Shown here: positions 43,601 through 52,600 of the stretch, piece by piece | Numbering within the stretch: position 1 is the first letter of the stretch | Layout: each line of letters opens with the position of its first letter | DNA from: Microstegium vimineum | Taxonomy: Eukaryota; Streptophyta; Magnoliopsida; Poales; Poaceae | Length of the DNA stretch: 64,000 nt | Assembly: GCA_022036555.1 (NCBI GenBank) | Contig: CM039120.1 | Location: 28,518,991 to 28,582,990 of the forward strand | Reading direction: 5' to 3' | The notes under the pieces: model-generated | What the model was told of the DNA's origin: nothing | Databases searched by the model: none | What the model saw: only the letters and a program-made list of their open reading frames with translations | Translations under genes and position numbers: made by a program

Positions 43601-45214
43601 GATTTCTACTCCTTTTTTATCAAATTATGTTCAGGTCAGGTATCCAGACCGTATAACTCTAATACGAGGAAACCATGAGAGCAGGCAGATCACACAGGTG
43701 TGGGTCACTTTTAGTGGCTGTTCTATGGTTCTGTCCTGTAAGGGGATCCCTTTTGTTGGTTCTTTCTGAGATCATTCATTTGCTGCAGGTTTATGGATTT
43801 TATGATGAGTGCCTTCGCAAATATGGCTCCGTCAATGTCTGGAGATATTGCACGGATATATTCGACTATTTAAGGCAAGTATCCTTTGATACTTATTTTA
43901 ATCCAAGCAAGTCCATCTTTCATGGAATTAGATATTTGAGATCTGATTGCAGCTCAATCCATTCTTTTCAGTTTGTCTGCACTCATCGAGAACAAAATCT
44001 TTAGTGTCCATGGAGGCCTTTCTCCTGCTATCACGACACTGGATCAGGCAAAAACTATTATCTTAGTGCTGTTTTTAGTCTATATGTTTCATTTCTATTA
44101 ATGTTTTAGCCTATATTAACAGATACGAGTGATAGACCGCAAGCAAGAAGTACCTCATGATGGTGCCATGTGTGACCTTCTATGGTCTGATCCAGAGGAT
44201 GCTGTAGATGGTTGGGGGTTAAGTCCTCGAGGTGCAGGATTCCTCTTTGGTGGAAATGTAGTTTCATCATTTAACCACTCAAACAACATAGATTATATTT
44301 GTCGTGCGCATCAACTTGTCATGGAAGGGTATAAATGGATGTTCAATAACAAGATTGTAACTGTATGGTCTGCTCCTAACTACTGCTACAGGTACTTTAA
44401 GTTCATGGTCAAATAATTTTCTTTTGAAGTTGACGATGGATCTTTAAATTTAGCTGTTAAGAATCTGATGGCTTGATGCTTTATTCCTATACTTTATTAC
44501 TTTTAACAGTTATTATGAAAGTCATGTTAAAGAATAGATTGGCACTGGACTATGTAGGATCTGGTGGGACTTTGAGGAGATGTACTACTGTCCATGCTGT
44601 TGGTGTCTTGTTTTACATTTAATGGAAGCTCATGGTCTCTGAACTTTATATCTTGAGGGAAGTAGTTCAAAATTGTATTTGATCTAGTTATGGAAGATGC
44701 TTTAGGTACCTGTAATACACTGCATAACTGTACTAGTTATGTGTTTCTTTTAGTATCCCAAATGGCCACTATTCAAAGGTAGAGTTGGGACTTTGGAGAC
44801 CTCTTGGGCCTGGACAACTGTTTGAACTGGGGGACTTGAATCCATTTACTTTCTTTGTTCCCAGCATGTAATGATTGTCAACGTCACAGATTTCTTATGT
44901 TTTCTGTTGGATATCTTCATGTCTTTCTTGTCAGTGTTAACTATTGTTTTTATCAATTTCACAGATTTCTTACCCTAGAAAAAACTGTGTACATGTAGGT
45001 GTGGCAATGTTGCTGCAATCCTTGAGCTGGATGAGAACCTAAATAAGCAGTTCCGCGTATTTGAAGCTGCTCCACATGTTTGTGTTCTCCACCTTTGTAA
45101 TATGTCATGCTTCTGTTAAATATCAGGTCCTTCAGCATATAATTTGTCCATTTATGCCTTTAGGAATCAAGAGGCGTACCTGCTAAAAGGCCAGCACCAG
45201 ATTACTTTCTATGA
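34641..45214 (+). CDS. PPX: Serine/threonine protein phosphatase PP4 (PPX) catalytic subunit, 8 exons, 307 aa
   Basis: Exons 34641-34787, 41160-41312, 43635-43697, 43789-43874, 43972-44047, 44123-44391, 44999-45077 and 45164-45214 sum to 924 bp. The protein starts MGASDLDRQIEQLKRCEPLT and is nearly identical to plant PPX (Arabidopsis 305 aa). Metal-site motifs are all present: GDIHG (52-56), GDFVDRG (80-86), GNHE (112-115), HGG (163-165) and RAHQL (236-240). EVPHDGAMCDLLWSDPED and the C-terminal PAPDYFL are diagnostic; the final Leu is the conserved methylation site of PP2A-type enzymes. The product dephosphorylates Ser/Thr in PP4 holoenzymes, mainly nuclear and centrosomal in other eukaryotes. 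Introns 4 and 5 use GC donors. Intron 1 (6.4 kb) carries a retrotransposon and intron 2 a MITE and a LINE. Confidence 0.95.
35538..35849 (-). repeat. Reina-like element 3' LTR (312 bp)
   Basis: Copy of 40189-40527 lacking 27 bp after GAGTTGGAGGGA. Preceded on minus by the purine tract GAGGGGGGAGAGA at 35850-35862. Confidence 0.95.
35779..37064 (-). pseudogene. Reina-like integrase and chromodomain, broken
   Basis: On minus, after the stop at 37062: an HHCC-type zinc region (CTTCQRNKSEH), then a frameshift near 36870, then the integrase core with TVVDRF, VSDRDSVF and QSNGQTEAANK, so the three acidic residues are present. A TAG at 36541 follows. Next comes the GPYQV module (KLKPRFVGPYQV), a TGA at 35971 and the chromodomain (LIRWTGQSTVGATWEDVADF), whose frame runs into the LTR. 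The three stops each lie where CAG, CAG and CGA are expected, so each is one C-to-T change on the sense strand. Confidence 0.85.
37062..38690 (-). pseudogene. Reina-like reverse transcriptase and RNase H
   Basis: An uninterrupted frame on minus from the frameshift at about 38690 to the TAG at 37062. RT runs from the LDxGxI-type start (MLEQGIVRRSDSPLSSPVLL) through KLDLRSGYHQVRM and FGLCNAPATFQ to VFFDDILIYS, the catalytic motif. RNase H follows (VVECDASTHGFGAVLL, then RTDHYSLKYLL). The last part is the linker to the integrase. The catalytic residues are intact; expression is blocked by the breaks on either side. Confidence 0.9.
38650..40081 (-). pseudogene. Reina-like gag and protease
   Basis: The original start is probably at 40081 (MAEPTLADVLAELKILNSD), with a frameshift near 40005. 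From there the frame is open to 38650. The gag helices include FPRFDGTVDPMLFVNKCESY and a WGQFKELLHLRFGP segment. The zinc knuckle region reads CFNYNESYSRGHNRVC, where the second Cys is replaced by Tyr, so the knuckle is damaged. The protease active site is ALLDTGSTHNFI. A further frameshift near 38690 separates it from RT. Confidence 0.85.
40189..40527 (-). repeat. Reina-like element 5' LTR (339 bp)
   Basis: On minus it starts TGTCATGTACGGGCG and ends GGCGCTTGACA, followed by the primer site (ACCTGGTATCAACG, initiator Met-type) at about 40176-40188. Carries 27 bp missing from the other LTR. Confidence 0.95.
41778..42037. mobile_element. Stowaway MITE in PPX intron 2
   Basis: 260 bp with inverted ends CTCCCTCCATCCCAAATTAT and its complement, flanked by TA on both sides (41776-41777 and 42038-42039). 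This is the standard Tc1/mariner-derived Stowaway structure of grasses. Confidence 0.9.
42497..42931 (+). mobile_element. 5'-truncated LINE (L1 type) in PPX intron 2
   Basis: 435 bp ending in a short poly-A, flanked by a perfect 15-bp duplication (ATTCTGCCGAATTGT at 42482-42496 and 42932-42946). The left part encodes the zinc-binding region typical of the end of plant LINE ORF2 (LETGPHLCLCCPFAKAVWDQ). A degraded C terminus (WNIWKERNRRYF) and a 3' untranslated region follow. Severe 5' truncation, target duplication and poly-A are hallmarks of target-primed insertion. Confidence 0.9.
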
Positions 45215-45840
45215 GGCTGCAGATTGTGTTAGAGCTTGCTGCCTAATCTCTGCTTTGGAGCATTGGCATTGGAAAGCAAGTTATGCTGATGATGCCTCAT
45301 GTTGTAAGAAGAGTTCAGGCCATACAAGAGTACTGCCAGGAGGTGCTTTCAGGATGAGTAAGTCAAGTGTTTATCTTCTCTTTTCAGGTCTATGATTTGT
45401 AAGAGAGTTGATGTTGGCACCCAGTTTTTCGCAGAACAGCTCCCATTTGAGCTCTAGAAATACGCAATTATGAAGGAATTACATGGGGTGGGCTATCAGT
45501 ACATGATGTAAAAGTTTGTTGCGGCCGTGTCATCCCTAAGAAAACCCTGATACAAGAAATTAGAATGATTTGCTAATGTTGTGCCTGAATATGTGGCGCT
45601 GCTCTGGAAAGTGTAGGAAATTTTGTAGCTGACATTTTTTTTCATACTGTTAGGTGTAAATTAAAGCATGTGGTCAGGGCTAACTTGCCTCGAGTTCTGC
45701 ATGTAATGGTTGTAATGTGACTTTGCTCTGTCAGCTTCTCTGATTGAAACGTGCTTGCTAACTATCGTGATGACCTTTTCTGTTGGTCGTGGGCTATTTT
45801 TGAGTCTATTGCATTTTCTGAGTTAGCACGAGTAAATTAC
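45215..45840 (+). other. PPX 3' untranslated and downstream region
   Basis: No further ORF. The transcript end probably lies between about 45650 and 45800, in T-rich sequence, but no clear polyadenylation signal decides it. Confidence 0.4.
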
Positions 45841-45956
45841 CTACTTCTTTCATTCTAAATTATAAGACGTTTTGTTTTTTTAGATACATTGCATTTGCTA
45901 TGCACATAGACTAAGTCTAGATACATGTCTTGTAATTTGGAACGGGTTTAGTAGTA
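45841..45956. mobile_element. Short Stowaway MITE downstream of PPX
   Basis: About 116 bp beginning CTACTTCTTTCATTCTAAAT and containing TATAAGACGTTTTG, ending with the inverted GTCTTGTAATTTGGAACGGG. Same family as 41778-42037, shorter and more diverged. Confidence 0.7.
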
Positions 45957-46559
45957 GAGACTAGGGAATCTGGTGATTTGTTTGGACTTCCATAAGAAAT
46001 GTTGTAGATCCATCCGGTTCACGGAAGTCCTTTGTCTGCCTTTATTTGGATTGCGAGCATCTAGTCTTTGACGAGGAGACTAAAACCTATGGGATTCAGC
46101 GCGCACTCAGACTTTGACCGGTAGCTGCTGCCACGCGTGATCCGTGACTACGAGCTGACCCCGACGACCCGTCGGTTCCTACCCGACTCTCCGCACTCGC
46201 GTCTGCCCCAGTAGCAGTCTTCTTCGCACGCCCACGGACCTGTGGATGGAAGCTTAGCTTCGTCTTCCACGCTTTTCTCTAAGCGAGTTTGAGGGGACTT
46301 ACCAGTCTCATTGGAATTTCAAAAGAATTTCCTGGACATTAAATACGTTGATGTGATAATTTATTGATGAAGAAAGAGATAGCGAAAGTTTTATGGAAAT
46401 AGTGAAAGTTTTATCCTTGTAAAACTCTTGTGCACTGTTTTTAAAATATAGATTTGTTGAAAACCAGGACATGAAATCCAGACCTTATTTCGCGGAGCTA
46501 TTCCTGATGCAGCGGTACCAAACATCCCTTAATTATCGATGGTAGTACAATTCCGTATC

Positions 46560-46774
46560 TGATTTAGAAGTCGTTTTGGATTGAACATTGAAAATTAAAA
46601 TCATCAATAACTTTTAAGTTGGTGAGATTTATTTTAAAAAATACTCATAAAACTATACATATATGATTATTTCATAAATATTTTTTAAAAATAAGAAGTA
46701 AAAGTTATATTTGGGAAGAGGTAAAAGTTATGTTTGGAAGACCATATTATACTGTCCTAAACGACTTCTAAATC
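46560..46774. mobile_element. Unclassified MITE-like element
   Basis: AT-rich 215-bp segment with inverted termini GATTTAGAAGTCGTTT (46561) and AAACGACTTCTAAATC (46759-46774), a perfect 16-bp pair. Target duplication unclear. It lies about 110 bp upstream of the TATA box of the next gene. Confidence 0.6.
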
Positions 46775-46886
46775 ACATATTGAGGGACTACCTATTTAGT
46801 TTTGAAGAAAAAATAATCATAAACAAGTTCAGGTCCACCTCTCAGGAACAAGTTATATTCGGTATGTCTCCATTAAAAAAAGAGCT

Positions 46887-46900
46887 TATATATTTATATA
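46887..46900 (+). promoter_or_regulatory. TATA box of the 47-49 kb gene
   Basis: TTATATATTTATAT is followed about 30 bp later by a CT-rich initiator region (TTCCCCTTCCCTCGCC) and, 117 bp later, by the ATG at 47017. Confidence 0.6.
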
Positions 46901-47016
46901 TTCGTTTGCGTCGTTCCCCTTCCCTCGCCACCTCTCCCCTCTCCTCGCCACGCTCACTCCGCCACGCCGGAGCACGCCGCCGCAGCGCGTCTGCGCCCGC
47001 CAAACACGAGGGGCTA

Positions 47017-48909
47017 ATGGACACGGTAGCTCCCCGTCTGAGCCGCTCCTCGACGCGATACGGGCCCATCAGCAGCAGCGCTGCCTCCTTCAGCGGGCCC
47101 GTCCGGAAGTGGCGCAAGGCCTGGGTGCCCCTCATCGGCGCCGGCACCGCTGGGTCTGGGGGAGGGAGCTCACGAGGTGACAACAAGGTGGTTCTCTTTA
47201 GGTGGACGCCTGTGAATGGCGGCTCAGGAGGAGGGGGAGGCGCCGACGGGGGCATGGAGCCCGCTGCAGCGGGGTTCTCCACCTCCAGGCGGCGCTACGT
47301 CCCGGTGAGGCTTCCCGGCTTCGGAAAATTTAGTTGATTCGGCTTGTATGATTGATTTTTGTGCTCGGGTGGGTTGAATTTGGTACAGAGATTTGAGAAC
47401 TTGGATGTTGTTGTGGGATTCGGGATGCGATTGTGTGCACAAACTCGTAGGATTATGGATAATGTGAATTCTTCTGGGATGGGTTCGAGGTTTAATCTAT
47501 CAAGTACCATTTGGTGGATGGTGATTTCTACATTTTGGTTGGACCAATTAGATTTTGGGCATTATTAAGTTAAAAGGTTTGGGTTAAGGGTTTAGGGTTT
47601 AACGAGTTCATTTGTGGTGTGTGCTAGTCTGCTAGATTTAGCTTCCGCTTCCGATTAGGGTTCCATGCAGTTCTGCGCTACATGAGTTGTGCAGTTGAAA
47701 GTGTCTCTACAGAAATGTAGTCAAATGGGTTCACATCTGGTCAGGGTGGTTCATGGATGTGCTTATGTTAGTCTCAGCATCTTAGACTCAGTTCATGTTG
47801 ATTTCTAATTGGGATTGTACCTACTGCTTGGGAGCAATTAGATTTCGCACATTGAGTTGAAGCCAGGTTGTGTCAAGGGGTTAGGGTTTAATGAATTCAT
47901 CTGTGGCATGTGCTAGCTTTAGCCTCCGGCTAGGCCATGTAATTGTAGGGTTTAGATGTGTCTGTACAGAAATTTAGCTAAATGGGTTCAAATCGGGTCG
48001 GGGTGGTTCGTATGTGCTTATATTAGTCTCAGCATCTTCTACTATGGATGCGTAATTTCTCCTGCATAGTTTTCGCTGATTTCTACTGTTTTTTAATCTG
48101 TTGTTAGTAATGTTAACAATCCAGTTTGTTCCAGATCAAACTGGTATCACTGATGTTGAATAATAGGAATAAGGTATTTCAGTCACTTATCTATCTTTTT
48201 GTGGATTCTGCAGGATGAGTGCCCTGATAAAGTGTTTTAAAATGATACTTACTGATTTAGTTGCAAAAATCAATTAGCACATAGCAACTTGAAGCCTTGT
48301 TTAAGGGACAAAAAACTTGATTCACAGAAAATTGGACAAAAATGAATAAACAAAACAGAGAGATGTCTTAATCAGTTTTGCCATTTATATACGTTATTAT
48401 CAGGCATGCTCCACTTTTCTCCGTATTGTCATTTTTCTCGCTTAATTGGGATGTGAAGACAAACACTTTGTCTTCAGCATATGACTGAGTAACTGTAACA
48501 TTAGTTGGGTGGCTCATGATGCACTTGAATTCTTTTTCCTGTTTGAGGTGTGAATGTTTGTTCACTAAAGGTCTCCAATTGATTTTATCCCTAAAGATGT
48601 GTGTTGTGCCGTACTGTGTGGTGTGTGGTTGTTCCGATACGTTTTTACAGTCCTATGGATGAGTATCATCTTATATAAACAACTTTTCTCTTGAACAGCT
48701 ACAAAACTCAATATTTTCACATCGTATTTCAGGCTGCAGGGGAGGCACAAAGCACTAGCAAAAAGGACACCAGCAGCGAGCTCAACTTGAACCTCGAGCT
48801 GGAAGAGCCTGAGGACGACACTGATGTCGATATGAGCACGGACGAGCCACGCGATGTGGAAGATAACAACGCCCGTCCAGAAAGCCGGTTGAAGCGGAAA
48901 GCATTTTAA
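47017..48909 (+). CDS. Conserved plant protein of unknown function, 2 exons, 154 aa
   Basis: Exons 47017-47304 and 48733-48909 join in phase 0 (CCG|GTGAGG donor, TTTCAG acceptor). The N terminus MDTVAPRLSRSSTRYGP, the block GPVRKWRKAWVPL, the block KVVLFRWTPVNG, and RRRYVP at the splice joint form a short-motif pattern I recognise from a plant-specific family. The C-terminal half is acidic (LNLNLELEEPEDDTDVDM) and ends RLKRKAF, a basic tail that could be a nuclear signal. LNLNLEL also resembles an EAR-type LxLxL repression motif, which would suggest a nuclear co-repressor role; that is inference. No enzyme domain. An extra small exon in the 1.4-kb intron cannot be excluded. Confidence 0.8.
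48132..48388 (+). repeat. Intronic repeat, uninterrupted copy of the Helitron target
   Basis: The first half (to 48281) matches 57558-57692 and the second half (from 48282) matches 63304-63397, both on plus. Here the sequence is continuous through AGCACATAGCAAC. It may be a small dispersed repeat or a local duplication. Confidence 0.85.
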
Positions 48910-49245
48910 CCGCTGGTACCTAGAGATGTGGATGGGAGCATCAGCTTCATCTCCCACATGAATCGTCCGCCCCTCCGAGGCGGACTTTGTGTACTCCATG
49001 ATGTAGCATTTAAGCTGAATCAGCCAGCTCGTTGGTCCTTTGTCTATTCCATTGCAGTCTAGAACAGTGGCCATCGTCAATGATTGTCCAAGTCCAAGTG
49101 TTCATGTTATAGTAATTCATAGATGAGGTGAGCTGTTGTCACTCTGTCGTGTGAGAAAGATTACCGCAAACTTTGTGCTAATGTGTATGCTACGTGGCAA
49201 CAACTCAGGATCAACGGCCGTACTAGCAGGCACAACGTGTTCTAA

Positions 49246-49517
49246 GGGTTAACCTAAGGCTGGATGCAAAACTCAAAGCTCGTTAGCTCGCTCGGTTCGT
49301 GGCTGGCTCGGCTAGCTCGTTAGGCTTGCTCGGTTCGTGGCTGGCTCGGCTAGCTCGTTAGGCTTGTTCGGTTCGTGGCTGGCTCGGCTAGCTCGTTAGC
49401 TATAAGAAGCCAACTCGAGCCAGTTCGCAAGCCAAACAAGCCACAATTTTAAAAACATGACCCCGAGCCGAGCCTAAACGAGCTGAGCTGGCTCGTTATT
49501 CAGCCTTAGGTTAACCC
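49246..49517. mobile_element. MITE-like element with internal 38-bp tandem repeat
   Basis: Perfect 17-bp inverted ends, GGGTTAACCTAAGGCTG at 49246 and its complement ending at 49517. Inside are three head-to-tail copies of a 38-bp unit at 49290, 49328 and 49366 (start GCTCGGTTCGTGGCTGGCTC). GCTCGTT-rich elements of this sort are common in grasses and often hAT-like; the class here is not settled. Confidence 0.65.
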
Positions 49518-49686
49518 CAACCCAGAGTGGATTTCATTCCAAATTCAAAACATGATGATAAAGCACCAGCCTGCTTGCTGTATTGTCTTCCCATGTCAAC
49601 TCTAAACAGAAAGGGTACCCAAACAAAAACGAGATTCAGAAAGGGCACTAGACCCCTTCTCCTCTTTGACTAAAAAACGGCTAACT

Positions 49687-52600
49687 TTAGTCCCTCGCTG
49701 TTTTCTCCTCCGGCTGCTCTGCGTCTTCAGTTGCATGTGCGCCTCCCTCTGAGAGGGTGACACCGACTTCAGCAGGGCGGAGGACGCGATCGTGTAACAT
49801 GTAGCCCACCTGAATGAAACCACAAATGTGTGTTACTCTACTGGTTGAACAGCAGTACAACACAGGCTTGGCAATTAAACTTTTGGGATAATACAACCCA
49901 TATTAAACTATTTAATGGCGTTACGATGCAAGATCAGATGTTATGCAATTACTGAACCATCTTCCAACCTTCTACATTGTTAGCATGCCATAGAGGTTAA
50001 CTAGTTTGGCCCAGCTAAAAGAGAAATACACTGTTGACGACAGGGATTAATATCAGCAGCAAAATGCCTAGTGTTCGAAGCATCCTCACTTGCTTTTATT
50101 CTTTTGTAATAGGGGTTAAACATCTGTATCAATATAATCAATCATTGACACTACTGTTGCAACCAACTGCTCTCTACTACAACAGAACTAGGGAAGCTAT
50201 TGGAACAGAAGCACACAGAATAAACTGTCAAGCTACTACAACATGGCATAAGAACCATGTGTGTATCAAAACAAACTTCAAGTGAATCAACAAATGAACA
50301 GCTGAAATGAAAAACACCATGCAACTGAAACCCAATAACTCCAATCTGAACATGCTTGGATTTCCTATAACATGCTGAAAAATGCTGTTCCTTAACATAC
50401 CTTTATAACAGAAGCAACAGTTCCTGGTGGTTTTGAAGGATCAGGAATTTGAAAAACTGCACAATGCCTGTTAGGATCAAATTTCTCATCTAGCGGGTCA
50501 AACTTTTCAACTCCAAACTTCTTGAAGACCTGTTTAGATTTGAGGGAAGGTTTTTAAGTTATGGACTACTCTAGAACAAAATCTAAGTGAAGGGAGAAAT
50601 GGCTGAGAAATATTTCTCAAGGAGAGAACTTTTTTTTAAGATAAAGGAACCTCAAAACATATAAAGTACCTCTGCTAGTTGCTTCTCAGTCATGTCCACA
50701 CCCTCCAGCAGGGTTTTCAGTAGTGGGATAGCTCCAGCAGAATCGTTTGAGGCATCAATTTTCGAGAAGCTTTCCTTGACAACAGATGATGCTCTAGCCA
50801 AATTGTCAGCAACATCTAGCAGGCTCTTAGAGAAGTTCTGCATGAACAATCATGCCACATGCCATAGGTAAAGCCAATTCACAACATTTTAGGAAAATAC
50901 ATGCCAACATCCTCTCTGCAATAGAATTTCAATAATTGGAATGGTAACAGCAGACCTGTACTGCATATTTTTTGGAGTTTTCAGATTCACGTTTTGTCCG
51001 AGCAATGATATTTTCCATTTCTGCATAGCTGCGCAAAACCTTATCCTTCATATCTTTGATTTCATCATCTTTGGACTTCAGAAATCCATCCTTCTCACAA
51101 ACTAGCTTCACCAAATCATCTTTTGACAGATCAAGGCCTTCAATACCTGAATCAGAAAATGCAGCCCATTAGTACCTCTACCTCCTACTAAAAGATTGAG
51201 ACTTTAGTATCGCAAGCCTGGTTCTGATGTGTTCTCACTTCCAGATGAACAGTCTTCACTTGATCCATCTAAAACCCTTTCCTGGTCTTTCAGTTCATTA
51301 ACCTCATTATCAATTTGTTGGGGTGAAACAGAGGAGGAACCAATATTTTGAAAAGTGCTGGTTGAGTATCTGAAATGATTATGCGGAACCTGGACGAAAG
51401 CATGTAAGCATCTATAAGAACAGAGCAAACTAGAAGAGATGGACAAAATAATTTACCAAATAGCATGAATACGTAGCACTGTTTTTTTTTATCTAGGTAT
51501 TCCCTAAGCTGTGCCGAGTAAATAGTAGTCAACGAATTTTAACATAACAGCAAGAATGGTGTTTCAGCAGAAGTTCTTACAACTAAACACATCAGATTAC
51601 TACCGAAGTCCAATACCAATAGATGGTACTGGTTTTCTAGAAGAATGTGAGTAATAATAGATGCATGATCAGTATTTGCAGAAATAACCAGAAAACAAAA
51701 GGAAGGAAAAAACATGCACTTCCTGTCTGCCAAGATTATATCCTTCCCTCAACAATCGACATTCAATGCTTACAGTTGAATAGATACATTAAAGTAAGAA
51801 GCTCCATAGACACTTCCAACTACCCACCACTCCATGTATTTTTCCACCATGTACCAACAAGTCCTACTGTTGACACAAAAAGCGTCAGGATCTGCGAACA
51901 CCTCGGGCTTATACCCGAATTCGATATCCGAGGGCGTGCCAGTCGATTTGACCAGTTAATCGACAAGGACGATAAACAGAACAAGATCTAAACGAGACAA
52001 CGGCGATGCGCCCAGATGTCAAGGCTCAAACCTGATCAGGATAACTAGAGTAGAGCTGAACGAGACGACAACGATGCGCCCAGACATCAAGGCTCAGATT
52101 GCTCAAACGCGGAACTTGCAAGGGTTGACGGAGGTCGATGAGATGCAGCCCGTCGAAACTTGAAGAACTCGTAGATAACTAAACCTAATGCGGTAAAGGT
52201 AAATTACTGATAAAGTAGATAAAAGAGTAATTGATTTGTTTGATATGCTTGGATATGATCGTTTACAACAACCCTGGGTACCTATTTATACTCCGACAGA
52301 GGGAGTTGTGTAGATAGATACGACTCGTATCTTTCCTAAATAAAACAAACTCCTATTTTAAAGGAAATAACTGACTCGCGCAGGAGCCGGACTCAAACAA
52401 TAATATTTTCCTAAAACAAACTCTTCTATTTTAAAGGAAATAAACGACTCGTGCAAGAGTCGGACTCAAACTTCTATAACAATACTGGTATAAGATCACC
52501 AGTTTCCTTATGTTTTTTCCCCGCTGAAACTTTCTATCGACACATCCTTCCGATCCGCAATTTCCTTTTAGCGCCATCGGTAATTGTATGCTCACGTTAG

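Noticed and set aside
45144..45395. 83-codon plus ORF spanning PPX exon 8
   Set aside because: Wrong frame; the true last exon is 45164-45214, ending in DYFL and TGA.
48565..49080. 171-codon minus ORF over exon 2 of the 47-49 kb gene
   Set aside because: Antisense shadow of the acidic exon, with no recognisable domain.
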